NCBI GenBank assembly: GCA_016788165.1
Contig: JAEUTH010000015.1
Coordinates: 62,001 to 126,000, forward strand
DNA length: 64,000 nt
Direction of reading: 5' to 3'
Origin: Bacteroidia bacterium
GTDB lineage: Bacteria > Bacteroidota > Bacteroidia > AKYH767-A > OLB10
Shown: piece after piece, positions 27,046 to 36,330 of the stretch
Layout: each line of letters opens with the position of its first letter
Position numbering within the stretch: the first letter of the stretch is position 1
Notes under the pieces: model-generated
What the model saw: the letters and a program-made list of their open reading frames with translations, nothing else
Databases searched by the model: none
What the model was told of the DNA's origin: nothing
Program-made: the position numbers and the translations under genes

Positions 27046-27349
27046 ATTGAAAACGATACCTGTTCATTGCCTCGGCATAAGGTTTCTAAGCCTTTCGTTC
27101 TTCTTTTAGTGGCTATTAAACAAATTTAATTTACCTACGGGGGTGAGTAATATTAAATTAGAGAAACAAAGCCATTAGTTTTTTGAGGCATGCCCTTTGG
27201 TTTGAAACGAAACGATTTTAATGGGCAGCACAAAATTGAAACCGCTTGAAAAGCCCCGTAAGGTTTACAATCGGTCAAAATTTGTTTAATTAACTAACTA
27301 CTAAAGACAATAAAAAAGCCACAAACAAGTATGGGTTTGTGGCTTTTTT
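27046..27349 (+). ncRNA. Candidate non-coding transcript with hairpins
   Basis: The 447-bp gap between the sensory operon and gcvP has no credible ORF but has ordered structure. After the TTTGTATCA box comes a long imperfect hairpin (27107-27177: TAGTGGCT/AGCCATTA outer arm, AATTTAAT/ATTAAATT inner arm, Gly-rich loop). A second hairpin follows with CCGTAA loop inside AAGCC/GGTTT (about 27252-27267), and then a strong terminator. The start is inferred from the box and the end from the terminator. No known RNA family is recognised. It could instead be an untranslated spacer. Confidence 0.35.
27311..27349. terminator. Bidirectional terminator next to gcvP
   Basis: AAGCCACAAAC (27316-27326) pairs perfectly with GTTTGTGGCTT (27335-27345), an 11-bp stem with an 8-nt loop, with T-tracts on both strands. 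It ends gcvP on the minus strand and any + transcript from the upstream non-coding region. Confidence 0.9.
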
Positions 27350-27366
27350 ATTTAATTTTTAAATCA

Positions 27367-30234
27367 TCAAGATGCTTCGTATGCAGCTAATGGCAGACAG
27401 GTACAAACCAAGTTTCTATCGCCATAAGCATTATCAACACGTTTAACACTGGGCCAAAACTTGTTTTCGGCCAGCCAGCCAAGTGGGTAGGCTGCTTGTT
27501 GTCTGGTGTAGGGATGCAACCAAGCATCAGCAATAACTTCTGGTGCAGTATGAGGCGCATTAATCAGTACATTGTCGGTACGGCTGGCAACTCCATTTTC
27601 AATTTCTTCAATTTCTTTTTTAATTGAGATCATTGCTTCACAAAAACGATCTAACTCATCTAAGGTTTCGCTTTCGGTAGGTTCTACCATTAAAGTACCA
27701 GCCACCGGAAACGATACTGTAGGTGCATGAAAGCCATAATCCATCAGTCGTTTGGCAATATCGGTTACCTCAATGCCGGCCGAAGTTTTAAAAGCGCGGC
27801 AATCTAAAATCATTTCATGTGCATTACGGCCTTGGCTGCCCCTGTATAAAATTGGGTAATAAGGTTCTAAACGTGTTTGCATGTAGTTGGCATTTAAAAT
27901 AGCTGCCACGGTAGCTTTTCTTACGCCATCTTTACCAAGCATTTTAATGTAGGCATAACTTATATGCAAAATACTGGCACTTCCCCAAGGTGCAGCCGAA
28001 ACAGCGTGTACACCATGTGAACCACCGGTTTTAATAATTGTATGTGATGGTAAAAACGGTGCTAAATGTGTTGCTACCGCAATGGGTCCCATACCTGGGC
28101 CTCCACCACCGTGTGGTATTGCAAATGTTTTGTGCAGATTTAAATGGCAAACATCGGCCCCAATCATACCGGGCGATGTTAGCCCTACCTGGGCATTCAT
28201 GTTGGCGCCATCCATATAAACCTGCCCGCCATGCTGATGGATTATTGAAGTTATTTCTGAAATACCTTCTTCATACACACCATGGGTTGATGGGTAAGTA
28301 ACCATAAGGCAAGCTAAATTATTGCTATGCTTTGCTGCCTTTTCGCGCATATCGGCAACATCAATATTGCCTTTTTCATCACATTTAACTACAACAATTT
28401 GATAGCCACACATAACAGCGCTTGCAGGATTGGTGCCATGTGCCGATTGAGGTATAAGTGCTATGTTACGATGCCCTTGGCCCTGTAGTTGGTGATATGC
28501 CCTAATTACCAATAAGCCGGCATACTCGCCTTGTGCGCCCGAATTGGGTTGTAACGATACTGCAGCAAAACCGGTGATTTCAGCTAAATACTGCTCCAAC
28601 TCCGTTATCATTTGTGCATATCCGGCAGCCTGGTCTAATGGTACAAAGGGATGGATATTGCTAAAGTGCGACCAGCTTAATGGTGCCATTTCTGTGGTAG
28701 CATTCAGTTTCATGGTGCATGAACCTAAAGATATCATGCTATGATTCATAGCTAAATCTTTATTTTCTAATCTTTTGATGTAACGTAGCATATCATGTTC
28801 GCTACGATTTTTACTAAACACATCAAATGTGAGGTAGGGTGTGGTTCGGTTTAAAAGATGTTTGCCTTGTGCCCCAAAATGTGTTTCAGCCTGAATTTGT
28901 ACGGGGTTGAAAGTTTTATTGGCTGCTTTGGCAAAAATGGAAATCAAATCGGCTAAATCGCTTGCATCCGTTGTTTCGTCAATACTTATACTTACGCCAC
29001 TTTCAAAATATCGGAGGTTTATTTTTTGCTCAAGCGCAAACTTGTTTATATTTTCAGTGGGCGTTGATATAGTGATGGTATCAAAAAATGCACCGGTGGT
29101 AACATTATAGCCTAATTGCATTAAGGCTGCTTTTAAATATCCGGCATTGTGATGTATGGTTGTAGCAATATGCCTGATGCCAGCCTGACCATGATATACT
29201 GCATACATACTTGCCATTACCGAGAGTAAAACCTGTGCTGTACAAATATTTGAAGTAGCCTTGTCGCGCTTTATGTGTTGTTCGCGCGTTTGCAATGCCA
29301 TACGCAACGCACGTTTTCCGGTAGTATCAACACTAACCCCAATAATGCGGCCGGGTATATCGCGTTTAAATTTTTGATGAGTTGCAAAATAGGCAGCATG
29401 TGGCCCTCCATATCCTAAAGGCACTCCAAAACGTTGTGTTGAACCTACCACGCAATCGGCACCCCATTGACCCGGTGGTGTAAGTAGGGCTAAGCTCATA
29501 ATATCGGCAGCTACACAAATCATCAATTGCTGTTTTTTTGCATTTGCTACAAAGTTGGTATAGTCGTACACATCGCCTGTAATAGTTGGGTATTGTATAA
29601 GGGCACCAAAATATGTTTCGTCAAAAACAATGTTGTTATGATTACCAATAACCAACTCAACGTCTATAGGATTAGCGCGTGTTTTTAAAACATCAATAGT
29701 TTGTGGAAAACAAGCATCGCTTACAAAAAACTTATTGGCATTTGCTTTTTCCTGCTCTTTAGTTCGAGAAGCAAAAAACATGTGTAGTGCCTCAGCAGCT
29801 GCTGTAGCCTCGTCAAGCAACGATGCATTGGCAAGCTCCATACCCGTTAAATCACATACCATAGTTTGGTAATTCAAAAGCGCTTCCATACGGCCTTGCG
29901 AAATTTCGGCCTGATAGGGGGTGTATGCCGTGTACCAACCCGGGTTTTCAAAAATATTGCGTTGAATTACACCGGGCACAATGGTATTATAATAACCCAA
30001 ACCGATATAAGTACGATATACTTTGTTTTTCATCGAAACCCCTTTTATAAACTTTAAATATGCAGCTTCACTCATGGCTTCGGGCAAATTTAAATCGCCT
30101 TTTATACGGATCGATTTGGGAACCGTTTGGCTAATTAATTCTTCGATTGATGCAACACCAATAGTGGTTAACATTTTGGCCTCCTGATTTGAATCGGGAC
30201 CAATATGACGGTCGGCAAATGTGTAGTATGACAT
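27367..30234 (-). CDS. gcvP: Glycine dehydrogenase (decarboxylating), P-protein
   Basis: GcvP decarboxylates glycine on PLP and passes the aminomethyl group to lipoyl GcvH, the first step of the glycine cleavage system in the cytosol. The 955-residue length is the fused P1-P2 form. The start [14 protein letters not shown] is the usual N-terminus. The PLP lysine lies near residue 700 in [16 protein letters not shown], and the glycine-rich GGPGMGPI follows. [15 protein letters not shown] marks the P2 half. gcvH and gcvT are not adjacent. Confidence 0.98.
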   Translation of the reverse strand: MSYYTFADRHIGPDSNQEAKMLTTIGVASIEELISQTVPKSIRIKGDLNLPEAMSEAAYLKFIKGVSMKNKVYRTYIGLGYYNTIVPGVIQRNIFENPGWYTAYTPYQAEISQGRMEALLNYQTMVCDLTGMELANASLLDEATAAAEALHMFFASRTKEQEKANANKFFVSDACFPQTIDVLKTRANPIDVELVIGNHNNIVFDETYFGALIQYPTITGDVYDYTNFVANAKKQQLMICVAADIMSLALLTPPGQWGADCVVGSTQRFGVPLGYGGPHAAYFATHQKFKRDIPGRIIGVSVDTTGKRALRMALQTREQHIKRDKATSNICTAQVLLSVMASMYAVYHGQAGIRHIATTIHHNAGYLKAALMQLGYNVTTGAFFDTITISTPTENINKFALEQKINLRYFESGVSISIDETTDASDLADLISIFAKAANKTFNPVQIQAETHFGAQGKHLLNRTTPYLTFDVFSKNRSEHDMLRYIKRLENKDLAMNHSMISLGSCTMKLNATTEMAPLSWSHFSNIHPFVPLDQAAGYAQMITELEQYLAEITGFAAVSLQPNSGAQGEYAGLLVIRAYHQLQGQGHRNIALIPQSAHGTNPASAVMCGYQIVVVKCDEKGNIDVADMREKAAKHSNNLACLMVTYPSTHGVYEEGISEITSIIHQHGGQVYMDGANMNAQVGLTSPGMIGADVCHLNLHKTFAIPHGGGGPGMGPIAVATHLAPFLPSHTIIKTGGSHGVHAVSAAPWGSASILHISYAYIKMLGKDGVRKATVAAILNANYMQTRLEPYYPILYRGSQGRNAHEMILDCRAFKTSAGIEVTDIAKRLMDYGFHAPTVSFPVAGTLMVEPTESETLDELDRFCEAMISIKKEIEEIENGVASRTDNVLINAPHTAPEVIADAWLHPYTRQQAAYPLGWLAENKFWPSVKRVDNAYGDRNLVCTCLPLAAYEAS

Positions 30235-30345
30235 ATAGATTTGAAAATTTTATGGCCATAAGGCCCATTTTGAATGGATGCGAATTTAATATTTGATTGA
30301 CTTAAATTTTAATTGTATTAATGTTTCGATTATGTTATTTAAAAA

Positions 30346-31827
30346 TTAATAACGCAATTTATTCAAGTCTAAAATTGTTTGCTGTTTATCATTAATGTAA
30401 ACGCATGTTGAACTTGCATTAATTGAAAAAATACGTTCGGTAGGTTTAAGATACATGTATGCTAATTGTGCATCGGTGATATTGGGAAAGTATATCGTAT
30501 CGGTTTTTGAAGTTTCGCTAATTTTTAAAGCGATAAATTGATATGGGTTTTTTACATCGTTACTATAAACGTTTAATGGTTTTAAAAAGTAAAAGCTAAT
30601 AGTGCCACTTAAAATAAGCGCAAAACTTATAATTACCAATCGGTTTAACACCACATTTTTATGTTGCCAAAACGCATAAACACAGCCAACACCCATAATA
30701 AAAACTAATTGTGCCGCAACAAAATTGGCATAATGTGGCTGGTATGAAATAGTATGGCCTGCATTTATGGCTAATGCGGTTATAAATAAAACGGCAACAG
30801 GTAAACTCAAAATACAGTAATTTAAATATTTACGAATGCTTTTATCAGCCTTGCGCCATGCAACATAAATCAGGTGTAGCGGTATTAAAAGCAGCAATAT
30901 AATTTCGCGCAATTGCAAACCGGATTTTTGCAAACTATTGCCTAATGCAGGTAAGGCAAATTGAATAGAACCTATAATGCAGTTTAAGAAAGTAGTGGGC
31001 TGAACAAAATCCGAATTTTTGCTTAGTTCAGTAACATAGTAATTATTATGCGCATGCATTACGGCCATTCCTTTTAACCCGGCTACATACATCCATAGTG
31101 AAAGACCTGTTGCAGCTAACGATACAGCAACAAGAAAATAAAAAATCCGAATACGTTTGCGCAAGTATATTATAACCCACAAGCCTTGGGTAATAAAAAT
31201 ATAGGCAGTTAGATAATGGCATAAAAGTGCGGCAAGTGTTGCAACGATATAAAACAAAATGTTTACAACATGGGGTTTTGAATTAGGTTGATAGCTAAAA
31301 AAACAATGAAATAAAAAGTAACTGCTCCAAATCGTGTAAAATGTTGCTGCCGCATAAGGTCTTGCTTCGCGCGCATACATAATTAGTAATGGATGAAAAG
31401 CTGCAACGGCAGTAGCACCAATGGCTAAGGCAGGTATTTTAAATTTCTTTTTTGCAATATAGTACACTGAAAATAGCAATGCAATACCATAAAGCGCAGA
31501 TAACATACGCACAGCCACATCGGTAGCTCCAAAAAGCTTACACCAAAAATGCAATTGTAGTATGTAAAATATGCCATTGCCACCATCTAATACAACGTTA
31601 GCATGAACCACATTGGAAATAGTGTTTAAGCTTTCGAATTGCGAACTGGTAAAATATGCCGGTAACGCTTGCATAGTTAAGCCATGCGCTTCACGAATCG
31701 AAAATTTTTCATCGCACCAGGTTGCCGTTGCATCTAAATTAAAAGTACGTATAACAATTGCTACAGCAAATATGCATGCTAACCAAATCAGTTGTTGAGG
31801 CGTAACAATTACCTGAGTTTTGCGCAT
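30346..31827 (-). CDS. GT39-like (ArnT/PMT) membrane glycosyltransferase
   Basis: This 493-residue GT-C enzyme has about 11-12 membrane helices and a short C-terminal extracytoplasmic tail. After the first helix the loop ATWCDEKFSIREA holds the Asp-Glu pair used by polyprenyl-phosphate-sugar transferases, and REARPYA near residue 155 is another family-typical block. It should transfer a sugar from a polyprenyl phosphate donor at the periplasmic face. It sits 19 bp after a Dpm1-like GT2 and an epimerase in one direction. The GT2 may make the lipid-linked sugar that this enzyme consumes. Confidence 0.85.
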   Translation of the reverse strand: MRKTQVIVTPQQLIWLACIFAVAIVIRTFNLDATATWCDEKFSIREAHGLTMQALPAYFTSSQFESLNTISNVVHANVVLDGGNGIFYILQLHFWCKLFGATDVAVRMLSALYGIALLFSVYYIAKKKFKIPALAIGATAVAAFHPLLIMYAREARPYAAATFYTIWSSYFLFHCFFSYQPNSKPHVVNILFYIVATLAALLCHYLTAYIFITQGLWVIIYLRKRIRIFYFLVAVSLAATGLSLWMYVAGLKGMAVMHAHNNYYVTELSKNSDFVQPTTFLNCIIGSIQFALPALGNSLQKSGLQLREIILLLLIPLHLIYVAWRKADKSIRKYLNYCILSLPVAVLFITALAINAGHTISYQPHYANFVAAQLVFIMGVGCVYAFWQHKNVVLNRLVIISFALILSGTISFYFLKPLNVYSNDVKNPYQFIALKISETSKTDTIYFPNITDAQLAYMYLKPTERIFSINASSTCVYINDKQQTILDLNKLRY

Positions 31828-31846
31828 TAAAAAGTTTTAGTCAATC

Positions 31847-32569
31847 TTATTTTATTTTATTGGTAAGCAAAAAGCGCACATAACTAAAAGATGTGCTTAT
31901 TAATTTCATTTTCGATTTTCCTTTTCTGCGAGCTGAGTATAGCACCATGGGTACTTCAATTATTTGTGCCTGTGCTTTTATAGCTTTAATTAAAATTTCA
32001 ATCATGCATAAAAAGCCGGGCTCTATAATTAGTGAACCTTGTGCCGCTTTAATTTTTCGTAATAGCGAAATGTGATACACCCTGTAAAAGGAGCTAAGCG
32101 TTTGTACTTTAATATCAAAAATAAAGCGTAGCAAAAGGTTTGCTACTGACGACAAAACTTTACGCATAAAGCTGGTCTTATCAAAGCCGCCACCCTGTGC
32201 ATAAACCGATGCCAAAACCAAATCATATCCCATTGCTGAAATACCCAGCATGTGTTTCAAAATTTTAAGGTCGGAAGTATTATCAGCTTCTATCGTAATA
32301 ACAGTGCTACTATCTGAGTCATCTAATTTTAAAATATGCTCGAAGCCCATATTAAAACTATAGCCGGGTCCGTGGTTACTACCATCGCCTAATACATAAC
32401 ATTTTTGATTAACAAATAAGTTGGCTATTATCTTTGGCGAGTTGTCAGCACTGCCATCATCAACAAAAACATAAGTTACCTCCTGCCCTTCCATTGCCTG
32501 AATTAAATTATCGTGCAATGTTTTTAAATTATCGGCTTCGTTATAAACCGGAATTAAGATATAAAGCAT
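31847..32569 (-). CDS. GT2 family, polyprenyl-phosphate sugar synthase-like
   Basis: The 240-residue glycosyltransferase opens with MLYILIPVYNEADNLKTLHDN, the GT2/Dpm1 signature, followed by VFVDDGSADNSP (nucleotide-binding DDGS) and TIEADNTSD (a DxD-like acidic site) near residue 95. It lacks the extra C-terminal membrane helices of GtrB or DPM3-fused forms, so it is a soluble or peripheral enzyme at the cytosolic face. Conserved RRKGKSKMK near the C-terminus is typical of Dpm1-like members. It is between the epimerase (5 bp upstream) and the GT39-like enzyme. Confidence 0.88.
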   Translation of the reverse strand: MLYILIPVYNEADNLKTLHDNLIQAMEGQEVTYVFVDDGSADNSPKIIANLFVNQKCYVLGDGSNHGPGYSFNMGFEHILKLDDSDSSTVITIEADNTSDLKILKHMLGISAMGYDLVLASVYAQGGGFDKTSFMRKVLSSVANLLLRFIFDIKVQTLSSFYRVYHISLLRKIKAAQGSLIIEPGFLCMIEILIKAIKAQAQIIEVPMVLYSARRKGKSKMKLISTSFSYVRFLLTNKIK

Positions 32570-32574
32570 ATCGT

Positions 32575-33555
32575 TTAATTTGCCTTAAATAATTGGGTTT
32601 GCCATGCAATGGTTTTTAATAAACCTTCTTCTAACCGGTAGTTTGGTTTAAAATTTAGCATGTCTTTAATTTTTTCAATTGAAGGCACCCTGCGTCTTAC
32701 ATCTTCATAATTACCAAAGGTTTGATAGGGTATTAATTTAATATCAGGTTCGGTTTGATTTCCCTTTATTAATTTCCATATTAAAAAAGCCAAATCTTTA
32801 ATCGTAACTTCTTCGGTTGGTTCGCTGGCAATATTAAAAATTTCATTGTGTGCAGCAGGCTCAAATATACATTTGATAATACCTTGTATGGTATCGTCAA
32901 TATATGTAAATGTACGTGTTTGCAAACCATCGCCATGTATTTCAAGTGTTTTGCCTTCTAAAATATTCTGTATGAAAACAGCCTGAGGTCCACCCCACCA
33001 GGTTGTGTTTTGATTGGGGCCATAGCTGCCGAAAAAACGCATAATGGTATAAGGCAAATCGTATTCGCTTTGATGTGCAATGATAAGTTGTTCGCTATAA
33101 ATTTTTGATAGTGCATAAGCCCAGCGTTTAACTGTAGTTGGGCCTAACAGCAAATCTGATGTTTCGGCATAAGGTATTAATGGATTTTTACCATAAACAT
33201 CGCTGGTTGATGCAAAAACAAGTTTTGTACCTTTATTTTGATGGCAATGTGTAAGCACATTTTTAAGCATGATGCTGTTTTCATCTAAGGTACGCAGTGC
33301 ATTGCTGTAACGGGGTATTTTTTGTGATGCCAAATGCACTATTACATCGCCATTATAATTTTTTAATGTATCGGTATGGGTTATGTCAGCTTCAAAAAAC
33401 GAAAAATTTTTATGTTCTATCAGATTTGCAATGTTGGTTGGCGCACCATATGAAAAATTATCAATACCAATAACAGTATGGTTTTGCTGTAAAAGTGCCT
33501 TTGCCAGATTGGAGCCCACAAAACCTGCTACTCCGGTAATAATAATAACGGCCAT
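32575..33555 (-). CDS. NAD-dependent nucleotide-sugar epimerase/dehydratase
   Basis: The 326-residue extended SDR enzyme has the Rossmann motif GVAGFVGS at residues 8-15 and the acidic ribose-binding D32 after strand 2. The catalytic set is S116-T117-S118 region, Y147 and K151 (YALSK). The TSDVYG block is typical of UDP-glucose 4-epimerase-like and dTDP-glucose dehydratase-like enzymes. Substrate is not resolved. It heads a three-gene glycan cluster with the GT2 and GT39-like enzymes and would supply a modified sugar donor. Confidence 0.9.
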   Translation of the reverse strand: MAVIIITGVAGFVGSNLAKALLQQNHTVIGIDNFSYGAPTNIANLIEHKNFSFFEADITHTDTLKNYNGDVIVHLASQKIPRYSNALRTLDENSIMLKNVLTHCHQNKGTKLVFASTSDVYGKNPLIPYAETSDLLLGPTTVKRWAYALSKIYSEQLIIAHQSEYDLPYTIMRFFGSYGPNQNTTWWGGPQAVFIQNILEGKTLEIHGDGLQTRTFTYIDDTIQGIIKCIFEPAAHNEIFNIASEPTEEVTIKDLAFLIWKLIKGNQTEPDIKLIPYQTFGNYEDVRRRVPSIEKIKDMLNFKPNYRLEEGLLKTIAWQTQLFKAN

Positions 33556-33677
33556 AATGATTTTAAAACTGAAGGCACAATAATAGTGATTAAAGGTTTA
33601 TACCCTATTAGTTGCAATACTATTGGGCAAACATAACTTCCATTTTTATTATAGGCTCGCTTAATAAGTTTTAAAAA

Positions 33678-33750
33678 AGGGTTTTCCCTATGTTATTTCT
33701 ATGGTTTGCCCTCTTGAATTTCGGCTATGGTTTGATGCATCTTTGTATCA
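33678..33750 (+). promoter_or_regulatory. Paired GG-N-CC sites plus TTTGTATCA, copy 2
   Basis: GGGTTTTCCC (33679-33688) is followed by GGTTTGCCC (33703-33711) and TTTGTATCA (33742-33750). The offset from the second site to TTTGTATCA is 39 bp, the same as at copy 1, and the first-to-third offset is 63 versus 62 bp. CTGTTCA and GTTTCTAA follow in the same order at both loci. A TTTG box also precedes TTTGTATCA by about 10 bp in both. This points to a shared promoter/operator rather than chance. It lies about 125 bp upstream of the minus-strand epimerase and about 790 bp upstream of the + T9SS cargo gene. Confidence 0.5.
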
Positions 33751-33873
33751 GAAATTTTAGTCAACTGTTCAACAAAGTTTCTAACCAACATGAATCGCTC
33801 TTTGAACAATTAGTCAGTTAAAAGGTTCTGAACCTAGCCCAAAATTTGTCATTAAAATCTAATGACAATTTCA

Positions 33874-34148
33874 GCAGTAAAAACACAGCCCCGTAAGGCT
33901 GTTAGTTAATCCCGTAAGGTTAACACTGCAAAAGCCGCAGTAAAAACACAGCCCCGTAAGGCTGTTGGTTAATCCCGTAAGGTTAACACTGCAAAAGCCG
34001 CAGCAAAAACACAGCCCCGTAAGGCTGTTGGTTAATCCCGTAAGGTTAACACTGCAAAAGCCGCAGCAAAAACACAGCCCCGTAAGGCTGTTAGTTAATC
34101 CCGTAAGGTTAACACTGCAAAAGCCGCAGCCCTGTAAGGCTGCAATGG
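33874..34148. repeat. Tandem array of four 63-bp hairpin units plus a partial unit
   Basis: Units begin at 33874, 33937, 34000 and 34063 (exactly 63 bp each), with a short fifth unit from 34126. Copies differ at only one or two positions. Each unit holds ACAGCC-CCGTAA-GGCTGT (perfect 6-bp stem), GTTAATCC-CGTAA-GGTTAAC (imperfect stem) and CTGC-N7-GCAG. The CCGTAAGG core appears twice per unit. The last partial unit is GCAGCC-CTGTAA-GGCTGC, whose compensated stem bases argue that the hairpin is conserved. There are no spacers, so it is not CRISPR. Because 63 is divisible by 3, long spurious ORFs with repeated peptides appear on both strands. Confidence 0.92.
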
Positions 34149-34270
34149 ATGCTAAGGTTTCACATGTCGCGATGACAATGTAATTTACAAACACAACCAC
34201 ATTTGAAAAGATTATGGCCTAACCATTACCAACCTAAACTAACCACAACTTTAAACCTAAACCAACCACT

Positions 34271-34306
34271 TGCAATTAGCATCCGGTTTACTCCGGATGC
34301 CTTGCA
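34271..34306. other. Hairpin with 8-bp GC-rich stem
   Basis: GCATCCGG-TTTACT-CCGGATGC (34279-34300) is a perfect 8-bp stem, flanked by TGCAA/TTGCA arms (34271-34275, 34302-34306) that extend it. No T-tract follows on the + strand, so it is not a standard terminator. It lies between the 63-bp array and the T9SS cargo gene. Confidence 0.6.
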
Positions 34307-34379
34307 CCTTCAAACCTTTTAACAACAACTAATTTGATTATGATAATTACACTTGCTATGATGGAATGCAAGCTTTTTT

Positions 34380-34453
34380 CCAGCTGTTTTTATATGAAAC
34401 GGAGTAGATAAAAAATTAATGGGGGTTAATAAAATCTACTCCGTTTTAGCTGG
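34380..34453. other. Long fold-back inverted repeat upstream of T9SS cargo gene
   Basis: AAACGGAGTAGAT (34397-34409) pairs over 13 bp with ATCTACTCCGTTT (34434-34446). The outer arms CCAGCT (34380-34385) and AGCTGG (34448-34453) extend the stem past an internal bulge. The loop is AT-rich with GGGGG. It ends 87 bp before the cargo ATG and could be an attenuator, an mRNA-stability element or a small fold-back transposon remnant. Confidence 0.6.
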
Positions 34454-34540
34454 TTTAGTTACAACTAAAACTATTTATATTATTAATGTTATTGGCTAAC
34501 AATACTAAAGCTACATTTGAACCTTTGGTATCCAATAAAC

Positions 34541-36139
34541 ATGTTCAAATATTTACCGATTTTACTTTTGATTTGGCAAACAAAATTGTTTGCGCAAGCA
34601 CAACAGTTTACCGTTGCCGTAACCGATACAGCAACCTTACTTAGTATGCCTGCCGTACACTCGGGTGCTTACGCAGTTTATGATGGATGCTGGTTTGTAA
34701 TTGGGGGGCGCATAAACGGATTGCATGGCTTTACACCACCAAATGGATTTAAACCTAATGGTATAAACAGTATGGTTTACATGATTAGCCCGGCCAATGA
34801 TACCCGTAAAGAAAAGCATGTAATGCAAGATATATCCGACACAGCTATGCTTGATGCATTGCAGGCAGCATTTTATCAGTTTGCACAAAATGACAGTATG
34901 CTTTATATAACAGGTGGTTATGGTTTACTAACTGATAGTGCCGATAACTATACCTTACCAAACTTAATAGCTGTTAATTTAAAGCAACTTAAAACTGCAT
35001 TAAATAATAACACTTCTATTGCACCAAGTTTTAGATTAATAACCGACCCATTACTTAAAGTTTGTGGGGGTAATATGTATAGAACCGACTCAACTTACCA
35101 TTTGGTTTTTGGGCATGATTTTAACAGGAGCTATTCGGTAAACGATACGTTGGGGTTTTTTACACAGCAATACACCAATGCTATACGCAGTTTTAATATT
35201 AATGACGATGGCATTAGCTTATCAATAAGCAACATAAGTATTATAACCGACTCAGTTAATTTTCACAGACGCGATTACAATTTAGTTCCGCAAATATTTC
35301 CTGATGGCACAACAGGGCAAACAGCATTTAGTGGCGTTTTTCAATATTACACCCGACAGCCGTATTTAAATTGTGTAAACATTAAACCCACAGGCTACGA
35401 TGTAATAAATAATTTTAATCAAAACCTGTCGCAATATCAATCGGCTTGTATGCCTGTGTATAATGCAATTGATAATAAAATGAGCACCGTATTTTTTGGT
35501 GGCATGAGTTTATATACATACGATACAACAACACAAACATTTTTGGTTGATAGTATGATACCGTTTGTACCTACAATAAGTAAAGTAGTGCGCCATGCTG
35601 ATAGCTCGTTAACCGAATATTTAAACCCAACTGAAATGCCAAGCTTAATTGGCACCAACAGCATTTTTATAATTGATGATAGCATACCAACTTATACAAA
35701 TGGCATTATTAATTTAAATGCGCTTCCCTATGGCACCACACGTGTAGGAAGCATTATTGGTGGCATTAACAGTGATTTGCCACACGTTAGCAACACGCCT
35801 AATTTTTCGTATGCATCAGGTTTTGTTATGCGTGTTTACCTTACAAAAATTATTGACACAAAAACACCTGAAACCGAAGTAAAAAACAATATCATAAACC
35901 TGATTGCATATCCAAACCCAACCACAAAAAACATAACCATTCAGTTTGAACTTAATAAACCTGAGCAAGTGCAAATCGCCATTTTAAATGCAACTGGCAG
36001 TCGAATAAAAACCATGGAACTTCCATTACAACCTTCCGGATTTTATCAAATAAATTACCAAGCAGAAAAACAGGGCTTGTACTATAGTAAAGTTATAACA
36101 CCAACTTTTACCAAGACTGTAACTTTTATAGTTAAATAA
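34541..36139 (+). CDS. Kelch-like T9SS-secreted protein
   Basis: I start at the ATG at 34541 because it gives a proper signal peptide (MFKYLPILLLIWQTKLFAQ); a TTG at 34517 lies in frame upstream. The 532-residue protein has repeated Gly-Gly strand motifs spaced like Kelch blades (WFVIGGRINGLHGF, LYITGGYGLL, VFFGGMSLYTYD, GSIIGGINSDL), suggesting a beta-propeller. The last 80 residues are a type A T9SS sorting domain (NLIAYPNPTTKNITIQF ... GLYYSKVI). It should be exported across the outer membrane and retained at the surface or released. Its upstream region carries the hairpin array and fold-back. Confidence 0.82.
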   Translation: MFKYLPILLLIWQTKLFAQAQQFTVAVTDTATLLSMPAVHSGAYAVYDGCWFVIGGRINGLHGFTPPNGFKPNGINSMVYMISPANDTRKEKHVMQDISDTAMLDALQAAFYQFAQNDSMLYITGGYGLLTDSADNYTLPNLIAVNLKQLKTALNNNTSIAPSFRLITDPLLKVCGGNMYRTDSTYHLVFGHDFNRSYSVNDTLGFFTQQYTNAIRSFNINDDGISLSISNISIITDSVNFHRRDYNLVPQIFPDGTTGQTAFSGVFQYYTRQPYLNCVNIKPTGYDVINNFNQNLSQYQSACMPVYNAIDNKMSTVFFGGMSLYTYDTTTQTFLVDSMIPFVPTISKVVRHADSSLTEYLNPTEMPSLIGTNSIFIIDDSIPTYTNGIINLNALPYGTTRVGSIIGGINSDLPHVSNTPNFSYASGFVMRVYLTKIIDTKTPETEVKNNIINLIAYPNPTTKNITIQFELNKPEQVQIAILNATGSRIKTMELPLQPSGFYQINYQAEKQGLYYSKVITPTFTKTVTFIVK

Positions 36140-36330
36140 ATTTAGCCCACCACCTTAAAAGTAAGAATTTGATGCTACAGCCTATGATTTAGGTTTTGTT
36201 TTTTGCATGTTTATTTCACCGAAAAATTTTTAGGTTGAAAATTATTTTGCATGTTTAACCCGAAGCCAATTGCAGTAATGAAAGTTGAACAAACGGTTTT
36301 TTAAAAACAATCTAATTTAGGTCAATTAAG

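Noticed and set aside
33874-34148. CRISPR array
   Set aside because: Units are directly adjacent with no unique spacers, and no cas gene is in the window.
33871-34200. Long minus-strand and plus-strand ORFs with repeated peptides (for example CGFCSVNLTGLTNSLTGL) over the hairpin array
   Set aside because: The unit is 63 bp, a multiple of 3, so any open frame repeats on both strands. Start/stop placement is not gene-like and the repeat is explained by the hairpins.
36140-36330. Small gene between the Kelch-like cargo and the START-like protein
   Set aside because: No frame longer than a few dozen codons has a start with supporting context, and nothing else is visible there.
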